Shown piece by piece: positions 5,939 through 12,316 of a DNA stretch of 25,128 bases. A program made the translations under genes and the position numbers. The notes under the pieces were generated by a model. That model was not told where the DNA came from, made no database searches, and saw only the letters and a list, made by a program, of their open reading frames with translations. The stretch comes from a virus. Each line of letters opens with the position of its first letter. The first letter of the stretch is position 1. The stretch covers positions 1 through 25,128 of the IMG/VR virus record IMGVR_UViG_3300020469_004024. One strand, 5' to 3'.

Positions 5939-6898
5939 ATGAACTCCGCAAGTCTAGCTCAGGATCAGAATCCATATAAAGACGTAACTGCCGAAATCAT
6001 TTTTATTACGCCAGAAATGGCTGCTGAAATGGTGTCTCATAATTACGACAGTAATCGTCAAATCATTAAATCAAACTTGCTAGACATCAGTAAGATGATG
6101 AAAAGTAATCAGTTTGTTCTTAGTCCAGACGCTTTATTGTTTGATACAGAGGGTGTTTTAATTAACGGTCAGCACAGGACTACGGCTGTTGTAGAAACTG
6201 GGCTAGGTCAATGGTTTCTTGTTCTTAAAAATGTAAGTCATGACATTGGCAATATTGTTGATACCGGCAGGTCTAGGACTATGTGTGATCGAATTAATTT
6301 TAGGGGAGTAGATATGACCAAGAAGGAATGTTCAACTATTCGCCACGCTCTTTGTGACGTTTCTAGTGCGACTGTTGGTACGATGCAATATACAAAAAAC
6401 TATCAGGATAATTTTGTAGCGAAACAGTTTCTAAAGTTTCGTGATTTCTTTCGGTTAGCAGAAAGCAATAATTTTACTACCCCAGCTTTTAATCCATTTT
6501 TTCTTGCTACTGCGTTAAAAATTTATGCAGAAATGCGTTTTAAAGAAGAGAAAGGTGCTTGTTTTTTGCACAACATGAGTGCTTTTGAGAGAGCCAAACA
6601 TTGGATTGAGATTACAAATTTAGGGGCACCTCAGACAAGCATATATTATCCAAATTATGATGGAGCTGCTAATCGCGCTTATCACGCAAAGAAAGAAAAA
6701 CGTGAATCAACTCCTGGAGCTGGCTTCTGGAACGATTGTCCAAGTTTGCGTAAAAGTGTAAATGCTGCTTATAAATTTATGCTTGGTGAACCAGTTAATC
6801 GAAATCTGATTGCGATAACAAAAGATCCGTTTATTTCTCTTGCTAAATTGCCTCCAACTTGCCCAAAGTATATTACTACAAACGGTGAAGTGAATTGA
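5939..6898 (+). CDS. ParB/sulfiredoxin-like domain phage protein
   Basis: This encodes 319 residues from the ATG at 5939; an upstream in-frame ATG at 5885 is rejected because it lies within the promoter and inverted repeat. The early part, ITPEMAAEMVSHN, then LSPDALLFDTEGVLINGQHR (with Gly77-Gln78-His79-Arg80) and TTAVVETG, follows the arrangement of ParB/Srx-fold domains, whose conserved motif is G-x-H-R. Family members bind or nick DNA, or act as regulators and nucleotide-dependent switches; which applies here cannot be read from sequence. The C-terminal two thirds is helical with no recognised motif. It is the first gene of a five-gene operon with overlapping stop and start codons. Confidence 0.6.
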   Translation: MNSASLAQDQNPYKDVTAEIIFITPEMAAEMVSHNYDSNRQIIKSNLLDISKMMKSNQFVLSPDALLFDTEGVLINGQHRTTAVVETGLGQWFLVLKNVSHDIGNIVDTGRSRTMCDRINFRGVDMTKKECSTIRHALCDVSSATVGTMQYTKNYQDNFVAKQFLKFRDFFRLAESNNFTTPAFNPFFLATALKIYAEMRFKEEKGACFLHNMSAFERAKHWIEITNLGAPQTSIYYPNYDGAANRAYHAKKEKRESTPGAGFWNDCPSLRKSVNAAYKFMLGEPVNRNLIAITKDPFISLAKLPPTCPKYITTNGEVN

Positions 6899-7068
6899 AA
6901 AGAATTACTTTACAGCTTCGCACAGATCAGCACGAACACCTTAAGAAGTTAACGCGACCAGGCATTTCTATTTCATGCTTGGTGCGGCAGGCTTTAGACG
7001 AATATTTGTCAAAGTCAAAAAAACATGCAATTCCGCATTTTTACATTGATCCTTTTGATAACAAATGA
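6895..7068 (+). CDS. ribbon-helix-helix protein, TTG start
   Basis: This 57-residue protein reads MKRITLQLRTDQHEHLKKL, then RPGISISCLVRQALDEYL. The strand-helix-turn-helix layout and the closing LVRQALDEYL are typical of CopG/Arc-type DNA-binding domains. The TTG at 6895 overlaps the TGA of the preceding gene, and the stop overlaps the next start (ATGA), so translation is probably coupled on both sides. It is the third ribbon-helix-helix protein in the window and the shortest, being almost only the DNA-binding domain plus a short tail. It may autoregulate this operon through the inverted repeat at 5801-5888 (inference). Confidence 0.72.
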   Translation: MKRITLQLRTDQHEHLKKLTRPGISISCLVRQALDEYLSKSKKHAIPHFYIDPFDNK

Positions 7069-7145
7069 AATTCATCATTGTCTCTATTGTTTTCCTTTCA
7101 CTAACCTACTTCACCTGGAACGGTCTTAACAATGACAAGCACTAG
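7065..7145 (+). CDS. 26-residue membrane microprotein
   Basis: The frame encodes MKFIIVSIVFLSLTYFTWNG plus six polar residues. Nearly all of it is one hydrophobic segment, so it would be a single transmembrane peptide or a short exported peptide. The ATG overlaps the stop of the ribbon-helix-helix gene (ATGA) and its end overlaps the next start by 14 bp. The tight overlaps support it being translated. The function is unknown; small phage membrane peptides often act in lysis control, superinfection exclusion or host modulation, but nothing here decides. Confidence 0.5.
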   Translation: MKFIIVSIVFLSLTYFTWNGLNNDKH

Positions 7146-7221
7146 AATCAGCGACAAAAAACTTAAAGAGCTGGCTAAGAAAATAGCCAAAGCCATTAAA
7201 GCACTGGAGGAGGACTCATGA
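7132..7221 (+). CDS. 29-residue Lys-rich microprotein
   Basis: The frame encodes a short amphipathic helix (KKLKELAKKIAKAIKALEED). It overlaps the preceding microprotein by 14 bp and its TGA overlaps the ATG of the zinc-ribbon gene (ATGA). A GGAGGAGG run just before its end (7206-7213) is the ribosome-binding site of the next gene, so part of the coding sequence may be constrained by that. It could be a true peptide or mainly a coupling leader; the existence of a functional product is uncertain. Confidence 0.45.
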   Translation: MTSTRISDKKLKELAKKIAKAIKALEEDS

Positions 7222-7649
7222 CATTAAAATATTTCGGTTGTCCTTTTTGCGGACACCATAAGACCCGCGTAATTTGTGGATACAGGGGTCGAGTTGGTGA
7301 CAAGAGGAATATAAAATGGAGATATAGACGCTGCCCAGAGTGCCATACAAGAATGAAAACCGCTCAAAAGTTAATCCCTGTTATTGGAGCGGAGGAGTTA
7401 AGTCCTTATTCTGAGCAGAAGGTTCATAGGACAGGTCAATTATTAGAAGGTAAATGGCCTTCAGCAAAATTAAAACCATCTGAAGTATTAGAAGTTAGGA
7501 GACAATGGGCTGAAGCTGAATATAAAGATGACCAGCTAGCCATTGAGATAAGCCGCATATATGAAGTACAGAAGCGAACAATTTTAAGAATCGTGCAAGG
7601 CTTGAGCTGGAAGGCTTTGCTGGAGCGTGAAGAAAAAAGCAGCCTTTAG
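7218..7649 (+). CDS. zinc-ribbon plus helix-turn-helix protein
   Basis: This 143-residue protein has an N-terminal four-cysteine zinc ribbon (Cys8-x2-Cys11 and Cys39-x2-Cys42), with a basic loop similar to the NrdR-type ribbon. The C-terminal part (about 85-138) has a helix-turn-helix-like pattern: SEVLEVRRQWAEAEY, QLAIEISRIYEVQKRTILR, then IVQGLSWKAL. The ending resembles the DNA-binding module that often accompanies phage HNH endonucleases, but no HNH nuclease is present. A strong Shine-Dalgarno (GGAGGAGG at 7206-7213) precedes the ATG. A related but shorter zinc ribbon lies at 15124-15375 next to terL. It is likely a phage transcription regulator (inference). Confidence 0.65.
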   Translation: MTLKYFGCPFCGHHKTRVICGYRGRVGDKRNIKWRYRRCPECHTRMKTAQKLIPVIGAEELSPYSEQKVHRTGQLLEGKWPSAKLKPSEVLEVRRQWAEAEYKDDQLAIEISRIYEVQKRTILRIVQGLSWKALLEREEKSSL

Positions 7650-7701
7650 GTTGCCAAAGCAACGTTTAGGTGTAAGGTAGTTTTGGGAACCTATGTCTTA
7701 A

Positions 7702-8559
7702 ATGCGCGATCATCTAGACAAAATGGTTGAAGATTTAGAAGTGCAGGATGGTTTAGCCGCCTTAAGGAGCTGGAAGTTAACGCAAGACAATTCTGGTGCT
7801 TTCAGGGTTTATCGAGACGAGGAGGATCGTGAGTATCATTCTGTGACTCATATTTTGAAGCACACAGCTCCAAAGAGCCAACAGGAAGCTTTGGAGCGAT
7901 GGTCAAAAAAACCTGGCAGCGAGATGCAACGCCAGAATGCGTGTGGCCGTGGGACGGTAGTTCATGAGCATTGTGAGTATGTTCTCAAGACAGCTTCAAA
8001 GTTGGCCCGTCAAAGTGCCAACAAGAAGGGATCGTGGAAGATTTGGGATGATGGTCTGGCACGTCCTCCAAAAGCCATCACCGCCTGGGCGCTTAAGAAG
8101 TCGATGGAAGGATCGCCCAAAGTTAACTGGGCAGCCCGTGAGTACGCCAGAGGCTTATCCGATTGGCTGGTGAGTGGAACGGTAACAGGGATCCACGCAT
8201 CAGAGTTCAGCATTAGCCATACATCAGGTTTTGCTGGAACGGCAGACGCTTTAATTGACACACCGTTAGGGCTAACAATCTGTGATTTTAAGACAAGTTC
8301 TAGGGAGTCAGACAAGCCTGAATCATGGCTTGTGGATCACCAGGACCAGCTGGGAGCTTATAGCCTGGGTTTACAGGAGATGATCGGATTAAGGGTAAAA
8401 GCTGGAGCGATCATCATTGGAAAACCAAACGGCACTGTGCAGTTAAGGATGTTGAGTGAGTTAGAGATGCGTGGCTGCGAGTGTAGATGGAGTGAGCGTT
8501 TAAGTCGTTATCAGGCTATGTTGAGCACTGGAGCGTTAGAACTAAATGCCTTGCAGTAA
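7702..8559 (+). CDS. PD-(D/E)XK exonuclease, RecB/Cas4-like
   Basis: This 285-residue nuclease shows the RecB-family order of motifs: RGTVVHEHCEYVL (about 83-95) as the helical motif with a histidine, SGFAGTADALIDT with Asp182, ICDFKTSS with Asp195-Phe196-Lys197, and DQLGAYSLGL (215-224) as the QxxxY motif. These form the two-metal active site. Phage members act as 5'-3' exonucleases in recombination or in breaking down host DNA. It starts at an ATG after a 52-bp gap that follows the zinc-ribbon operon, so it may be read through from there. Its 3' end overlaps the next small gene by 14 bp. Confidence 0.85.
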   Translation: MRDHLDKMVEDLEVQDGLAALRSWKLTQDNSGAFRVYRDEEDREYHSVTHILKHTAPKSQQEALERWSKKPGSEMQRQNACGRGTVVHEHCEYVLKTASKLARQSANKKGSWKIWDDGLARPPKAITAWALKKSMEGSPKVNWAAREYARGLSDWLVSGTVTGIHASEFSISHTSGFAGTADALIDTPLGLTICDFKTSSRESDKPESWLVDHQDQLGAYSLGLQEMIGLRVKAGAIIIGKPNGTVQLRMLSELEMRGCECRWSERLSRYQAMLSTGALELNALQ

Positions 8560-8761
8560 TGATCAGGCAACACGTATCGCAACAGAGACCGATATGTTAT
8601 TGAATATACAAAGAGCAAAAGAGGAAGCATTAAAGGCTGATAGTCCCAAAGGATTAACAGCCTTAGCGCAAGGTTTTTGGTTTACATATAATAAAGAGAA
8701 AGGAAGGCAAGCTAAGACCAAGTCCAGGAACCGATCTTATTGCCATTCATATCACGTATAG
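8546..8761 (+). CDS. small hypothetical protein downstream of the exonuclease
   Basis: This encodes 71 residues starting at an ATG within the end of the exonuclease gene, with GGAG at 8530-8533 as a possible ribosome-binding site. The first 50 residues (helical, ATETDMLLNIQRAKEEALKA then LTALAQGFWFTYNKEKG) look protein-like; the last 20 are basic and overlap the convergent minus-strand gene by 50 bp. No terminator is seen between the two convergent genes. No family is recognised. Its position suggests an accessory factor of the nuclease (inference). Confidence 0.5.
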   Translation: MPCSNDQATRIATETDMLLNIQRAKEEALKADSPKGLTALAQGFWFTYNKEKGRQAKTKSRNRSYCHSYHV

Positions 8762-8927
8762 AAGCACTTCTATGACCTAACAATATTTTATGCCTTATAT
8801 TCTCCACGATATAATCAATTTCAAGATCAGGATAATAATCTATATCAGGGGAGGTTTCCCCCCCTGGCTCGTCTCGATATGGGAAGCAAGAGTGATCAGT
8901 ATGAATAGTAAGGTTTAACTTACTCAT
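8712..8927 (-). CDS. hypothetical protein, last gene of a minus-strand operon
   Basis: This encodes 71 residues from the ATG at 8927, which overlaps the stop of the preceding gene in an ATGA arrangement; a longer frame to 8969 is therefore not needed. The sequence is mixed alpha/beta with an acidic middle (DIDYYPDLEIDYIVENIRHK) and ends GNKIGSWTWS. I see no known domain. Its 3' end overlaps by 50 bp the end of the convergent plus-strand gene. Confidence 0.6.
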   Translation of the reverse strand: MSKLNLTIHTDHSCFPYRDEPGGETSPDIDYYPDLEIDYIVENIRHKILLGHRSASIRDMNGNKIGSWTWS

Positions 8928-9178
8928 GAATCTTCTGGGGAGGGAAGTCCATGTTCTAGCCAATCCCATTCGGTGATCAGTTCCTCTGTATCAGGGGAAG
9001 GTGCCCACCATCCACCTTCATCTAACTCCCATCCTGCTTTGGTACGGAGCTTGTAGATACGATTTTCTTCAGCCATTGCGGCATGAACTTTATCTGCATG
9101 ATCGTACCAAGTTGGACATTTTTCCAACAATAAAAGATTTTCCCGTGCCTGATAGGTGCTGCTGTTGTCGTTAGTCAT
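8924..9178 (-). CDS. hypothetical protein, Trp-rich and acidic
   Basis: This encodes 84 residues. The N-terminal half (YQARENLLLLEKCPTWYDHA, VHAAMAEENRIYKLR) is helical. The C-terminal half is Trp- and acid-rich (GWELDEGGWWAPSPDTEE, EWDWLEHGLP), which is unusual. Both ends overlap neighbours by 4 nt (ATGA), fixing its start at 9178 and indicating translational coupling. No family is recognised; strongly acidic phage proteins can be DNA mimics or anti-restriction factors, but this is speculation. Confidence 0.6.
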   Translation of the reverse strand: MTNDNSSTYQARENLLLLEKCPTWYDHADKVHAAMAEENRIYKLRTKAGWELDEGGWWAPSPDTEELITEWDWLEHGLPSPEDS

Positions 9179-9432
9179 TTTAAAGAAAAGAGTTTAGAAG
9201 GTTTACCGTAGTAATTTTTATGAGAAAAGTATTGTTTACCTTCAAGAGTTTTCCAGGCAGTAACTTCTTTGTACGGAGTCGAGAGATGATGGGTCCATGG
9301 ACATTTTACTAGCACAGTTTTACCATTCAATACAGCTTGTTTCTCCAATTTAGTCAAAGAAGAAACATATCTGTATTTATCTGAACCCTTACCTCTTGGA
9401 ACGCCTGTAGGTGAAAAGATTGGATAAGTCAT
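9175..9432 (-). CDS. hypothetical protein
   Basis: This encodes 85 residues, basic and Tyr/Lys-rich, starting MTYPIFSPTGVPRGKGSDKY. The middle (EKQAVLNGKTVLVKCPWTHH) looks like a beta hairpin. A single Cys and a His pair are present but do not form a recognisable metal site. The start ATG at 9432 overlaps the stop of the upstream gene and the stop overlaps the downstream start, both as ATGA. I do not recognise a family. Confidence 0.6.
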   Translation of the reverse strand: MTYPIFSPTGVPRGKGSDKYRYVSSLTKLEKQAVLNGKTVLVKCPWTHHLSTPYKEVTAWKTLEGKQYFSHKNYYGKPSKLFSLK

Positions 9433-9581
9433 CGTAGGTTGGGGTTCCTCTCAGCTGCTGTTGGAATGGAATCTTCTTCATCTTTGAGATCAAATTGTTG
9501 TCGCATCTCTTCAATTTCTTCATCAGTAAGCATAGAGAAGTAGTCTAGGTAGTCTTCTTCAGCTGTGTAGTAATGGCTCAT
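9429..9581 (-). CDS. 50-residue acidic protein
   Basis: This short gene reads MSHYYTAEEDYLDYFSMLTD, then EEIEEMRQQFDLKDEEDS and a polar tail. It is strongly acidic with an amphipathic helix. It overlaps the stop of the terminase-small-subunit-like gene upstream and the start of the next gene downstream, each by 4 nt, which supports it as a real coding region between two others. The function is unknown. Confidence 0.58.
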   Translation of the reverse strand: MSHYYTAEEDYLDYFSMLTDEEIEEMRQQFDLKDEEDSIPTAAERNPNLR

Positions 9582-9895
9582 TGTTGATCGGGCAAAGTAG
9601 AAATTTTGTGGCGTTGAATGAGAACAGAAAGCCTCATACTGTAGAGATCAATTTTTTCTTCATCATCCCTTGCGATGGCACGTTGAAGAAGTGAATTAAT
9701 CTGCTGATAAGGCTTAAGCCAGGCGGGCTTATCTGTTTGGAGCGGTTGAATTTTAGAGAATCGTTCTAGATGCCTGTAGGCCGTTGCCTGGGAGACATCA
9801 AATTGATCCATGAGCTGGTCTGCGATCTCACGGTGACATAAGCCATCGGCCTTCAGATCTGAGATACAGGAGTCAATGGAGTCACGATCAACCAC
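9578..9895 (-). CDS. helix-turn-helix protein, terminase-small-subunit-like
   Basis: This 105-residue protein has an N-terminal helix-turn-helix (SISDLKADGLCHREIADQLM-type region, with IADQLMDQFDVSQATAYRHL as the core) and a C-terminal helical pair (INSLLQRAIARDDEEKIDLY, then SMRLSVLIQRHK). The same layout, an HTH followed by a long helical oligomerisation segment, occurs in the gene at 13399-13779 beside terL, so the two may be distant paralogues. It could be a small terminase subunit or a transcription regulator of its own operon. It starts with a GTG at 9895, five bases from a perfect 14-bp palindrome that would suit autoregulation. It is the first gene of a five-gene, all-ATGA-overlap operon. 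Confidence 0.6.
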   Translation of the reverse strand: MVDRDSIDSCISDLKADGLCHREIADQLMDQFDVSQATAYRHLERFSKIQPLQTDKPAWLKPYQQINSLLQRAIARDDEEKIDLYSMRLSVLIQRHKISTLPDQQ

Positions 9896-9900
9896 GGGCG

Positions 9901-9914
9901 ATTCTCATGAGAAT
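9901..9914. promoter_or_regulatory. 14-bp perfect palindrome, operator candidate
   Basis: ATTCTCATGAGAAT reads the same on both strands and lies just upstream of the GTG start of the helix-turn-helix gene on the minus strand. Its position fits an operator bound by that protein as a dimer, or a 5' leader hairpin. The rest of the 157-bp divergent gap to 10053 contains a TGGAACG at 9989 and an AT-rich TATTCTAG region near 10024-10031 that could hold -10 elements, but no convincing paired -35. Confidence 0.4.
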
Positions 9915-10052
9915 TCTGAGAAACATCTTTTTGAGTGGATGTTTTCTGGTACGAGGGAAGGCTTTCATGGATCAGATGCGGTGGTTATTGGAACGGGTTG
10001 CGATGATAACCTCATTCGTTTACTATTCTAGAGTACATCACAATAGAACGCA

Positions 10053-10268
10053 ATGGCTACGATGAAACGGTTCCTAGAAGACCATTTGATGCCCAGCATC
10101 GAGCCAGGAGAGTATCTGCTGCCAGACGAGCAGAAGCTTGTTCTAGACGCTCTGACGTGGTTTTCATCGGACGTTGAAGGTATGAAATCAGCCGGTAGGA
10201 TCTCTTGGATCATTGAGAAGCTAAAACGCGCTCAGGCAGAAGGTGGGAGCATCACGCTGGTGCCTTAG
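10053..10268 (+). CDS. small hypothetical protein
   Basis: This encodes 71 residues, isolated on the plus strand between minus-strand genes. It reads MATMKRFLEDHLMPSIEPGE, YLLPDEQKLVLDALTWFSSD, then helices ending in a basic stretch. It appears fully helical with a Pro/Gly hinge near residue 16. A bidirectional terminator follows 28 bp after the stop, so it is likely a single-gene transcription unit. A second ATG at 10062 is an alternative start. No family is recognised. Confidence 0.6.
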   Translation: MATMKRFLEDHLMPSIEPGEYLLPDEQKLVLDALTWFSSDVEGMKSAGRISWIIEKLKRAQAEGGSITLVP

Positions 10269-10296
10269 TTCCCCAGGAGCGTACAGATAATAAAAA

Positions 10297-10323
10297 AGCC
10301 CCATGTTTGGGGCTGTTTTTTTA
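10297..10323. terminator. bidirectional rho-independent terminator
   Basis: A 7-bp stem AGCCCCA/TGGGGCT (10297-10314) is flanked by an A run on the left (10292-10296) and a T run on the right (10316-10322). It would stop rightward transcription from the gene at 10053-10268 and leftward transcription from the gene ending at 10321. Confidence 0.85.
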
Positions 10324-10965
10324 TTTTGTGATTCCATGTATTCGCCGCCAAGCACACCAAGTCGTTGCCTGACAGGCACTAGGTGTGATTGATAACTCAT
10401 TCGCTGCTGCAATGTAGTCTTGTTTTATCTGTATTCTAAGTTTTTTACTGATTGCTTTCACTTTGCTTAACGCTACTTTCTGACCATTCCAGATATTGAA
10501 AGCGTGGCCGTCTACTGTAACTTCGGACGTGTCAAGTAAAATCGAATTAAAGAACTCGATCAACTTAGGTCCAGATAAAGTATCTTTAATGAAATTTTCA
10601 AATGTACTTTCAAGAATTATCTTGCCAGGACAAAGATCTTTAAGCTCATGATCTTTATTTAAGATCGTTAATGCTTTATCTTTGTTGCGATTGAACGTTG
10701 AAACTTTAACTACTGATGCTGATTCTTTATTTATTTTATAGGCTTCTATCAACTGAGTGCTGTTTCGGACGTTAGTTTTCCAGCGGTTATGCGGACTGAG
10801 CGCTGAGATGACCCCAGCTGCTGTTACTAATTGAATATCAAATTCACTACTCAAAGAATAAGCTAGTTTACATGCTGTTTTATACCATTGGGCGCCTTCA
10901 ATTCTTTCAAGATTAGTGCTTAGTTCGTATGTAGCAAGAATTTTCTTGACATTGCGTTTTGTCAT
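10321..10965 (-). CDS. phage protein resembling HhH-GPD DNA glycosylases
   Basis: This 214-residue protein has the pattern of a family I recall from many marine phages (GAQWYKTACKLAYSL, VTAAGVISALSPHNRWKTN, then GPKLIEFFNSI, SEVTVDGHAFNIW, YIAAANELSITPSACQATTW). The segment with Val-Thr-Val-Asp-Gly-His-Ala resembles the catalytic-Asp region of endonuclease III-like glycosylases (VDTHV), preceded by a helix with a Gly-x-Lys. A role in base excision or recognition of modified bases is therefore suggested, but a classical Lys nucleophile and iron-sulphur cysteines are not seen. I treat this as an inference. It is transcribed alone or with the next upstream gene and ends in the terminator at 10297. 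Confidence 0.6.
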   Translation of the reverse strand: MTKRNVKKILATYELSTNLERIEGAQWYKTACKLAYSLSSEFDIQLVTAAGVISALSPHNRWKTNVRNSTQLIEAYKINKESASVVKVSTFNRNKDKALTILNKDHELKDLCPGKIILESTFENFIKDTLSGPKLIEFFNSILLDTSEVTVDGHAFNIWNGQKVALSKVKAISKKLRIQIKQDYIAAANELSITPSACQATTWCAWRRIHGITK

Positions 10966-11017
10966 TGCGTTTAAATCCTGTAATGTGGTGGTTGCCTCTA
11001 CTAAAAGGCAATATTTG

Positions 11018-11038
11018 GCCGAGGAATTAAACCTCGGC
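11018..11038 (-). terminator. hairpin between two minus-strand genes, weak terminator
   Basis: A 7-bp perfect stem GCCGAGG (11018-11024) with CCTCGGC (11032-11038) lies 30 bp after the stop of the gene at 11068-11289. Only a short A/T-mixed stretch follows on the minus strand, and a second hairpin (TTGCCT/AGGCAA, 10992-11011) comes next. Partial termination or a structured leader for the glycosylase-like gene are both possible. Confidence 0.4.
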
Positions 11039-11067
11039 TCAGTAACTAAGCGTTAATTTGATATCAA

Positions 11068-11289
11068 TTAACTTGGTTCTATTAGATTTTCTGCAAGTTC
11101 TGCTGCTACTTCCTGTAGGTGAAAGTTTGAGTTTGGGCCATACGTTAATTGTATTTCTGGGAATGCATCAAGAATCTTTTTGCTATTAATTGGGTCGGCG
11201 AAAAATAGCGTTTTAGCCATTGATCGAATAAAAGAGCCTCCATAGGTCTCCATGCGATCAATAGTTTCCATTAGTTCTTCAGTAGTCAT
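11068..11289 (-). CDS. small cyanophage-type protein, MxTYGGSF motif
   Basis: This encodes 73 residues with the recognisable opening ETIDRMETYGGSFIRSMAK, followed by LFFADPINSKKILDAFPE and a short acidic C-terminus. I associate this arrangement with small proteins frequent in cyanobacterial and other marine phage genomes, with no function assigned. The start ATG at 11289 is preceded by AAAACACA and no Shine-Dalgarno sequence. The same leader end precedes the gene at 11745. It looks like its own small transcription unit. Confidence 0.65.
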   Translation of the reverse strand: MTTEELMETIDRMETYGGSFIRSMAKTLFFADPINSKKILDAFPEIQLTYGPNSNFHLQEVAAELAENLIEPS

Positions 11290-11310
11290 TGTGTTTTGGG
11301 TCGTGGAATA

Positions 11311-11343
11311 AGCGGAGAACCGCTCAGAAAAGCCCCGTAGGGC
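11311..11343 (-). terminator. two short hairpins, weak terminator candidate
   Basis: Two hairpins sit between minus-strand genes: AGCGG/CCGCT with an AGAA loop (11311-11324) and GCCC/GGGC (11332-11343). On the minus strand the second is followed by four T. They could end the transcript of the gene at 11401-11745 or fold in the leader of the gene at 11068-11289. Confidence 0.35.
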
Positions 11344-11400
11344 CTCAGTGAGTGGATCATTAAGTGAAACAACGTTCAGTGATACATTTCACAGTAAACA

Positions 11401-11745
11401 TTAGACTACTGGCACGGACAGGATACGACTGATCAAAATCTTTGCAGCTGCTTTGCACGTGCAGACACCAGAATTTAAGCCCCAAATTTGATCAGTCTCT
11501 TTCAATAAGTCTTGATCAATCCATGGGTAAGTGTAACGTGCTAGATCATCCCATATTCTGAGATTAATAGCGTTTAAATGTTTATCTGTTTCGTACGCTT
11601 GAATTAATTCTTCTGGACTGAATTTGCCTGCGATGATGTTGACAATTTTGTCATTAGCAAATTGGGCATAAAATGCCTGATGCATGGTTGCTTTCTCGTC
11701 CTGATCACCTTTGAAGGTCAGGTACTGCTTTCGAGTAAATACCAT
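11401..11745 (-). CDS. hypothetical protein
   Basis: This encodes 114 residues, mostly helical: YAQFANDKIVNIIAGKFSPE, LIQAYETDKHLNAINLRIWD, then an aromatic stretch and a C-terminal part with a CxC (VCTCKAAAKILISR). The ending, with Cys-Thr-Cys and a helix, is unusual but two cysteines are not enough for a zinc site. The start is the ATG at 11745 after AAAACACA, with no Shine-Dalgarno. No family is recognised. Confidence 0.6.
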   Translation of the reverse strand: MVFTRKQYLTFKGDQDEKATMHQAFYAQFANDKIVNIIAGKFSPEELIQAYETDKHLNAINLRIWDDLARYTYPWIDQDLLKETDQIWGLNSGVCTCKAAAKILISRILSVPVV

Positions 11746-11840
11746 TGTGTTTTCCAGTGAGTGTGGTGCGGATCAGCCCTAAGGCTTTCTCCTTTACTAC
11801 ATTAACATGATTGACTGAAAAATGCCAGACATAAAAAAAA

Positions 11841-11856
11841 CGACCCCTTGGGGTCG
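11841..11856 (-). terminator. rho-independent terminator (distal of a tandem pair)
   Basis: CGACCCC/GGGGTCG forms a stem with a very small loop; on the minus strand it is followed by eight T (complement of 11833-11840). It lies 42 bp beyond another terminator and would catch leftward read-through from the gene at 11923-12243. Confidence 0.7.
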
Positions 11857-11898
11857 CTTTCTCTATATGTTTTTTTGGAACGGATAGGTTAAAAAAAG

Positions 11899-11918
11899 AT
11901 CCCGCACAATGGCGGGAT
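11899..11918 (-). terminator. rho-independent terminator (proximal of a tandem pair)
   Basis: ATCCCGC (11899-11905) pairs with GCGGGAT (11912-11918); on the minus strand a run of seven T follows almost directly (complement of 11891-11897). It begins 4 bp after the stop codon of the gene at 11923-12243. A TGGAACG copy (11876-11882) lies in the short interval between this terminator and the next. Confidence 0.8.
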
Positions 11919-11922
11919 AAAC

Positions 11923-12243
11923 TTAAAGATTAATAGGCTGAGAATCTATCTTTGAGAATTTAGCACAGTACTTTCTAGTTTGAATGAACCAGATAAACTC
12001 CTTAGCAAAGATCTTACTTCCTGGCATCAATAGAGATAAAATTGCGTTTAGTCTTGACTTAGTTACTCTTGTTTCATATCCGCAAGTTGTAAGATACAAC
12101 TTGGAATCTTCAATCTGAGCAATTTTGTTACCATGAAGCCTGACAATTAAACCGTGATCAGTGTTAGAAACCCTTGTGTTTCCGGACTGCCAATCTCTTT
12201 CATTAGCAATAGCAGTCAACATCTCGTTTTCGATTTTTCGCAT
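11923..12243 (-). CDS. phage protein with LHGN-type motif, unknown function
   Basis: This encodes 106 residues. The series MLTAIANERDWQSGNTRV, LIVRLHGNKIAQIED, LYLTTCGYETRVTKSRLNAI matches small phage proteins that I recall as common in marine phages, where an (L/Y)HGN(K/R)IA segment is followed by a (S/T)xxTKSRLNA(I/L) segment. The function is not known; a small beta-rich fold is likely. The start ATG at 12243 has no Shine-Dalgarno. It is followed by two tandem terminators, so it seems to be an independent unit. Confidence 0.68.
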   Translation of the reverse strand: MRKIENEMLTAIANERDWQSGNTRVSNTDHGLIVRLHGNKIAQIEDSKLYLTTCGYETRVTKSRLNAILSLLMPGSKIFAKEFIWFIQTRKYCAKFSKIDSQPINL

Positions 12244-12289
12244 AAGAGCTTAGATAGCGGTGATGTTTATTGGAGCGGAAAAAAGAAAA

Positions 12290-12306
12290 CCTGCCAAGAT
12301 GGCAGG
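12290..12306 (-). terminator. rho-independent terminator
   Basis: CCTGCC (12290-12295) pairs with GGCAGG (12301-12306); the minus-strand continuation is T-rich (GTTTTCTTTTTT complement of 12278-12289). It lies 11 bp after the stop of the gene at 12317-12475. Confidence 0.75.
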
Positions 12307-12316
12307 CTCTCAGTAG

